Assembly: GCA_035354435.1 (NCBI GenBank)
Contig: DAOQAY010000050.1
Span: 1 to 17,736 of the forward strand
Direction: 5' to 3'
From: JAKLDO01 sp035354435
Lineage (GTDB): Bacteria > UBP6 > UBA1177
Length of the DNA: 17,736 nucleotides
Positions 14,071 to 17,736 of the stretch are shown piece by piece; the first letter of the stretch is position 1; each line of letters opens with the position of its first letter. The position numbers and the translations under genes were made by a program. The notes beneath the pieces were generated by a model that had not been told where the DNA came from, searched no databases, and worked only from the letters and a program-made list of their open reading frames with translations.

Positions 14071-16206
14071 TCACTGAGTCTGTTTTTTTACAGGAAGTGC
14101 AAACTTAACTCCGTCATAGACCGTACCTTCAAAAATATAATGATAAATGGCGAAGTTGTTCATCACCCTCTTAACATAGTTGCGTGTCTGAAATATCGGA
14201 ATATCCTCAATAAATTCATCTATCTGAGCATCAGGATTGTTTTTGATCCATTTCTGTATCCTTCCCGGACCGGCATTGTACGAAGCTGAAGAAAGTGCAA
14301 TCGATCCGTCAAAAAGTTTTAAAAGATCGGATAAAAACCGGATCCCGAACCGTGCATTTGTCAACGGTTTTTTCAGCACATCAGCCGTAATTTTGCCATA
14401 CCCTTCCTTGTTGGCAAGAAGCTGTGCCGTCTCAGGCAGAAGCTGGAGTAGTCCGATAGCATAACTTGAAGAAACCGCACCGGTATTAAAAAGACTTTCC
14501 TGTCTGGCAATTGAAAACACGAACATCGGGTGAACTCCGTAGAAATCACAATGGGTCAGTATTTCCTCTTCAAAAGCGATATTATACTGAAGTTTGAAAT
14601 ACTCTTTTGTGTTACCTGAAAAATTGCTGATTGATTTGAGCAGTTCCGCAGCCATGGAATGCTCTCCTATCTTTTTTGCGGCGTAGCTCGCTGTCAATCT
14701 GTCTATCTCCCGACCCTTTTCTTCAATAATTCTGGAGGTCAGCCGGAGCACCTTTCCAGTCACTTTGTTTTCACCGTCAAAAAGTGCGGCGACAATCCAC
14801 CCTGTTTCAGGGATCATCGGACCTTCATGGAACTCGGCCGTATTATTTTCGTTTTCAGACATCTCGTTATTACAGCATATACCGTTCTCTTTTATCCTCG
14901 AAGCCGCAAGCGATCCGTAAAATGAAGCAGGAAACCTGCCACTTATTTTACAGAAAAGATCAACAGCATTGTCATTATCGCCTTTTTTTTCAAGCACTCT
15001 GGCATACCAGTACAACGCACGGACATAATCATAGCTTGTCTCTGAAGTTTCACTGATTATCTCCGACAGATATTTTTTCGAATCATCAAGGTCGTTCTGT
15101 TTGTAATTTATCCAGAAAAGGAGAAATTTCGCAATCCCGACCTTGCCTGACTGTGAAAAATTGGAAATAAATGACAGAAAAAGCTTTTCGGATTCATCCC
15201 AGTCCTTGTTAAGCCTTGCCATATCAGCTGCCTGATAAAGAAAACCCGCTGCGCTGGTTTCATCAATGTTTATAAAATATTCAAAGCCTTCCAGATAAAG
15301 AAGTATCGATTTTTCGTTGTTCCCCAGCGCTCCTTCAGAATATCCGTATTCATGAAAATAATTATACAGATCACCGCTTTCGAGCTCCGGATTATCCTTA
15401 TATTCCTCAAGTTTTCCGTAGATTGCCTCGGCTTTTGAATGCTCTCTTTTTTTCGTATAAGTCATTGCCCTGAAAAGATGTGCACGCCATTCATATCTGT
15501 CAGAATATTTCTTCTTCGGAAACCATTTTTCTATCATCTGAATAGTTTGACCGTATCTCACCTTGCGATAGTTATATTCAATTGTCCATATCTTAAACTC
15601 ATTGCTCTGATCTCCACTGAATTTCTTTGAGTGTTTCTGAATCTCTGCAAAAATCCGGTCATAGAAATATCCGGTGAAATTCACTTTCAGCGTTCTGAGA
15701 TATAGAAGTGCTTCAGACGGGTTATTTTTCAGAAGTTCACCTATATAAAGCAGCGTAAGTTCTTCACTTTTTCCTTGACGGTAATTTTCCATAAAAGCTT
15801 TTTTATCACCCGAAAAATAGAGTTTCTTCAGATATATGTCATAAAGTTTCAGTGAATATTCCTCGGGTAGAAGTCCAAGATATGATTTAAGCTTTTCAAT
15901 GCTGATATCACGCCATTTTTCAGTGATATAAAGATAAAGCCCGACCGATCTGTGTTCAGGACCGGCGAGATCTATATACTGTTCCAGTTCTTCAGCATCG
16001 GCATTACGAGAGTTAAGCGTAGTCAGAAAAAGTATCTTGCAGGCAAGCGGATCGCCGTTTTCACAGAAGCTTTTCTGCTCCTCTTTTGTAAACTGCTGAT
16101 AATAGTGAATTTTCTGATCGGTATGATCTTCTATATTACTCCCTTCAAAATTGAGTTCAAAAGATGAACCGTAAAAAAGCAGAAGTAATAAACCGGCGGC
16201 TGTCAT
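14071..16206 (-). CDS. lytic murein transglycosylase, Slt type
   Basis: This 711-residue protein cleaves the MurNAc-GlcNAc bond in peptidoglycan, leaving 1,6-anhydro ends. The C-terminal SLT domain (about 555-690) shows ARQESLF with the catalytic Glu570, SYAIGLLQLLPETA, PLTNARFGIRFL and ASYNAGPGR. The preceding 500 residues are helical, tetratricopeptide-like repeats, as in the ring of E. coli Slt70, and the total length is near that of Slt70 plus a small excess. The N-terminus (TAAGLLLLLFYGSSF) is a short hydrophobic stretch lacking basic residues. An in-frame stop two codons before the ATG rules out a longer start, so export is likely but the signal is atypical. The start overlaps the PP2C stop by four bases (ATGA), indicating translational coupling. 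Confidence 0.9.
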   Translation of the reverse strand: MTAAGLLLLLFYGSSFELNFEGSNIEDHTDQKIHYYQQFTKEEQKSFCENGDPLACKILFLTTLNSRNADAEELEQYIDLAGPEHRSVGLYLYITEKWRDISIEKLKSYLGLLPEEYSLKLYDIYLKKLYFSGDKKAFMENYRQGKSEELTLLYIGELLKNNPSEALLYLRTLKVNFTGYFYDRIFAEIQKHSKKFSGDQSNEFKIWTIEYNYRKVRYGQTIQMIEKWFPKKKYSDRYEWRAHLFRAMTYTKKREHSKAEAIYGKLEEYKDNPELESGDLYNYFHEYGYSEGALGNNEKSILLYLEGFEYFINIDETSAAGFLYQAADMARLNKDWDESEKLFLSFISNFSQSGKVGIAKFLLFWINYKQNDLDDSKKYLSEIISETSETSYDYVRALYWYARVLEKKGDNDNAVDLFCKISGRFPASFYGSLAASRIKENGICCNNEMSENENNTAEFHEGPMIPETGWIVAALFDGENKVTGKVLRLTSRIIEEKGREIDRLTASYAAKKIGEHSMAAELLKSISNFSGNTKEYFKLQYNIAFEEEILTHCDFYGVHPMFVFSIARQESLFNTGAVSSSYAIGLLQLLPETAQLLANKEGYGKITADVLKKPLTNARFGIRFLSDLLKLFDGSIALSSASYNAGPGRIQKWIKNNPDAQIDEFIEDIPIFQTRNYVKRVMNNFAIYHYIFEGTVYDGVKFALPVKKQTQ

Positions 16207-17453
16207 TCGTCTTTAATTAAGCCGATTGATGAATTTGTCTGCCTGGCAAGTACTGTTGCAAGCTGCCACAACAGTTTCACCCCGAGAGCAGGATTATCAA
16301 GAGCAAGCTTAGAAAAAACCGATCTCTTAATAACAAGGAATGTTGACGGCTTATCAACAAAAAGGTTGAACTGCGGTTTCTCTTCTGTCAGAAAGGCGAC
16401 TTCGCCGATATGATCACCCTCTCTGAAAGTTTTAATATGTTTTGATCCTTTCAGAGATGAAACTTTGCCTTCGAGAATGATAAAAAGCTCTTTATCATCA
16501 GCCTCCATCCTTGAAATGACATCAAAACGGTTATATGTTCTGATCTCAGTTCTTTCCATTACTGCAAGAAGTTCTTTGTAATCAAGTTTTTCAAACAGTT
16601 CTATTTTTCTTACTGCATCATATTTCCTGATAAGCTCCTTTGTACCGGTCACTTCCTCCTCATCCATACTGAAAGCACTTACAAGAACAGTTGTTATGTT
16701 GTCCTTTGCACCGTTTTTATAGACTATATCAAGCAGTCTGTCTGAAGCTTTGGAAAGAAATCCATCCTCATTTTCAACTTCATGCTCTCTTGAACAGAGC
16801 ATTTCCAACACAGATTTCTGATCAGGACCGAGAGCGTTATACAATCCGTCTGAGCAAAGAAGGTACCTGTCGTTGGGCGCTATTGTGAAAGTCAGTTTTT
16901 CAGGTTCAACATACTCCTGAATTCCGACAGCTTTTGTAAGAATTCCGTTAAACCTTTCATCAAAACCCTCATCTGATTCGCCATACTGCTTTTTATAGTC
17001 ATTTGCAACAGTGTGATCGGTGGAAAGCTGACTTACTTCAGGTCCGCGGATCATATAAAGTCTCGAATCGCCGGCATGAACCATAAAGCCAGTATTTTCA
17101 ACTGCCAGAAGCACAGTAAGAGTGGTTCCCATCTTTCCGCTAAGCTTCATCTTTTCAGCTTCACGGTGAATCTTTGTATTGGCAGTCCGGAGAGCATCGG
17201 CAAGCATATTGAGAACCTGATTGCGATTCTCCTGAGTTTCGCTCATGGAAAAGGCATCTATCACCGCACGGTTCTCTTTCACATAAGCTTTGACAGAATT
17301 TACCGCCGTTTCAGATGCAACCTCACCATACTGCTCACCGCCCATACCGTCAGCGACAGCAAAAAGACCTGTGCCCGGCATGTCGATCAAAGCATCTTCA
17401 TTGTTTTTTCGCTTCAAACCTGTATCAGTAAGACTGAACGAAAGAAATTTCAT
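16203..17453 (-). CDS. PP2C-family Ser/Thr phosphatase fused to a cyclic-nucleotide-binding-like domain
   Basis: This is a 416-residue cytoplasmic protein. Residues 1-260 are a PP2C phosphatase of the bacterial PrpC/Stp group: RKNNED (15-20), VADGMGG with Asp35, GTT (109-111), AGDSRLY (127-133), LLCSDGLYN with Asp202 and KDNITT with Asp251. The metal-binding aspartates are all in place, so it should be active. Residues about 283-405 form a CAP_ED/cyclic-nucleotide-binding fold (FEKLDYKELLAVME, FREGDHIGEVAFL, FLVIKRSVFSKL, then a C-terminal helix). The phosphate-binding cassette keeps GE (350-351), but the usual Arg-Ser/Thr-Ala is replaced by Gln-Phe-Asn (361-363), so cAMP or cGMP binding is doubtful. 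It is the first gene of the operon with Slt, the cupin fusion and ManC. No partner kinase is in the window. Confidence 0.9.
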   Translation of the reverse strand: MKFLSFSLTDTGLKRKNNEDALIDMPGTGLFAVADGMGGEQYGEVASETAVNSVKAYVKENRAVIDAFSMSETQENRNQVLNMLADALRTANTKIHREAEKMKLSGKMGTTLTVLLAVENTGFMVHAGDSRLYMIRGPEVSQLSTDHTVANDYKKQYGESDEGFDERFNGILTKAVGIQEYVEPEKLTFTIAPNDRYLLCSDGLYNALGPDQKSVLEMLCSREHEVENEDGFLSKASDRLLDIVYKNGAKDNITTVLVSAFSMDEEEVTGTKELIRKYDAVRKIELFEKLDYKELLAVMERTEIRTYNRFDVISRMEADDKELFIILEGKVSSLKGSKHIKTFREGDHIGEVAFLTEEKPQFNLFVDKPSTFLVIKRSVFSKLALDNPALGVKLLWQLATVLARQTNSSIGLIKDE

Positions 17454-17483
17454 AAACCGCCCCAGTTTTAAAATTTACCGTAA

Positions 17484-17512
17484 ATGTTAATTATTTAGGG
17501 ATATAAAGTCAA
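17484..17512 (-). promoter_or_regulatory. sigma70-type promoter of the PP2C-slt-cupin-manC operon
   Basis: On the minus strand TTGACT (17512-17507) and TAACAT (17489-17484) are separated by exactly 17 bases. The -35 box is a 5/6 match and the -10 a 4/6 match. Transcription would begin about 17477, giving a leader of roughly 25 bases before the ATG at 17453. No ribosome site of normal strength is seen; a GGGGCGG stretch lies just upstream of the start. Confidence 0.6.
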
Positions 17513-17566
17513 TTTTAGGATGAATATGTGTTCAAATAAAACAACCGCAACAGATTTTATACTTTT

Positions 17567-17736
17567 TCAGTAGATATACACCGGAACATCGCTATCCGGG
17601 ATTGAATCATCGTCACTTGTTTCATCACCCGGTCTTTTCCCTGTCACGAGGTCTTTGGGATTTTCGGGTTGCGGTGTGTAATCATCAAACGGACACAGTT
17701 CAGGGTGATGGTCACAGTAACATTCCATGTCACGCA
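17567..17736 (-). CDS. C-terminal end of an unrecognised Asp-rich protein (partial)
   Basis: A minus-strand frame enters from the right edge (codon phase begins at 17734) and ends with TGA at 17569-17567. The 55 visible residues include three cysteines in a short cluster (ECYCDHHPELC), then a proline-rich stretch, a DETSDDDSIPDSD acidic tail and the end VPVYIY. I recognise no family. The acidic low-complexity style recalls the linker of the lipoprotein encoded at 6845-8170, so it may be another secreted or surface protein. An internal ATG at its third codon could make it a very small complete gene, but this cannot be judged without the sequence beyond the window. Confidence 0.5.
   Translation of the reverse strand, partial: RDMECYCDHHPELCPFDDYTPQPENPKDLVTGKRPGDETSDDDSIPDSDVPVYIY

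Noticed and set aside
1..17736. CRISPR arrays, tRNA or rRNA genes, insertion sequences
   Set aside because: I looked for regularly spaced repeats, cloverleaf-type ends and transposase motifs and saw none.

Overview
The window looks like the chromosome of an AT-leaning, Gram-negative-type bacterium. The evidence is a lipoprotein signal peptide, a periplasmic-type lytic transglycosylase with TPR-like helices, FxsA, and a lipoprotein with three six-cysteine repeats behind an Asp/Thr/Val-rich linker. That last combination is typical of uncultured Myxococcota/Deltaproteobacteria-like lineages. The taxonomic placement is inference from style only; no rRNA or other marker gene is present.

Layout, left to right. 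(1) The 3' end of an alanine racemase gene on the + strand (2-142). (2) A small segment holding a zinc-ribbon DUF805 membrane protein (312-812), flanked by a perfect 15-bp direct repeat. One copy is the end of alr and the other overlaps the stop of the next gene, so the segment looks inserted between alr and galT. (3) A five-gene minus-strand run with gaps of 5-14 bp (8170 down to 988): cysteine-rich lipoprotein, phosphomannomutase/phosphoglucomutase, GlgC, a GH57 amylase-type enzyme and a GalT-like protein. It looks like an alpha-glucan storage module, although no glycogen synthase is in the window. The GalT-like protein has lost the HxH nucleophile motif and the N-terminal zinc cysteines. 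(4) fxsA on the minus strand, divergent from a three-gene glycosyltransferase operon on the plus strand (8839-11781) that has a good sigma70-type promoter. (5) A 463-bp convergent gap with no convincing gene but several inverted repeats. (6) A four-gene minus-strand operon with overlapping or near-overlapping junctions (17453 down to 12245): a PP2C phosphatase fused to a cyclic-nucleotide-binding-like domain, a lytic transglycosylase (Slt type), a fusion of a glycosyltransferase-like half domain with a type II phosphomannose isomerase cupin, and mannose-1-phosphate guanylyltransferase. A strong promoter candidate precedes it. (7) The tail of an unrecognised Asp-rich protein at the right edge.

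How the genes fit together: the phosphohexomutase can make glucose-1-P for GlgC and mannose-1-P for ManC. The cupin protein plus ManC would form a split version of the usual bifunctional PMI/GMP enzyme and supply GDP-mannose. The glycosyltransferases next door could use that donor to build a surface polysaccharide. The PP2C-Slt pair adds an envelope and signalling element to the same transcript. The items that most deserve a second look are the repeat-flanked DUF805 segment, the GalT-like protein without its nucleophile, the half-GT/cupin fusion, and the PP2C/CNB-like fusion coupled to Slt.
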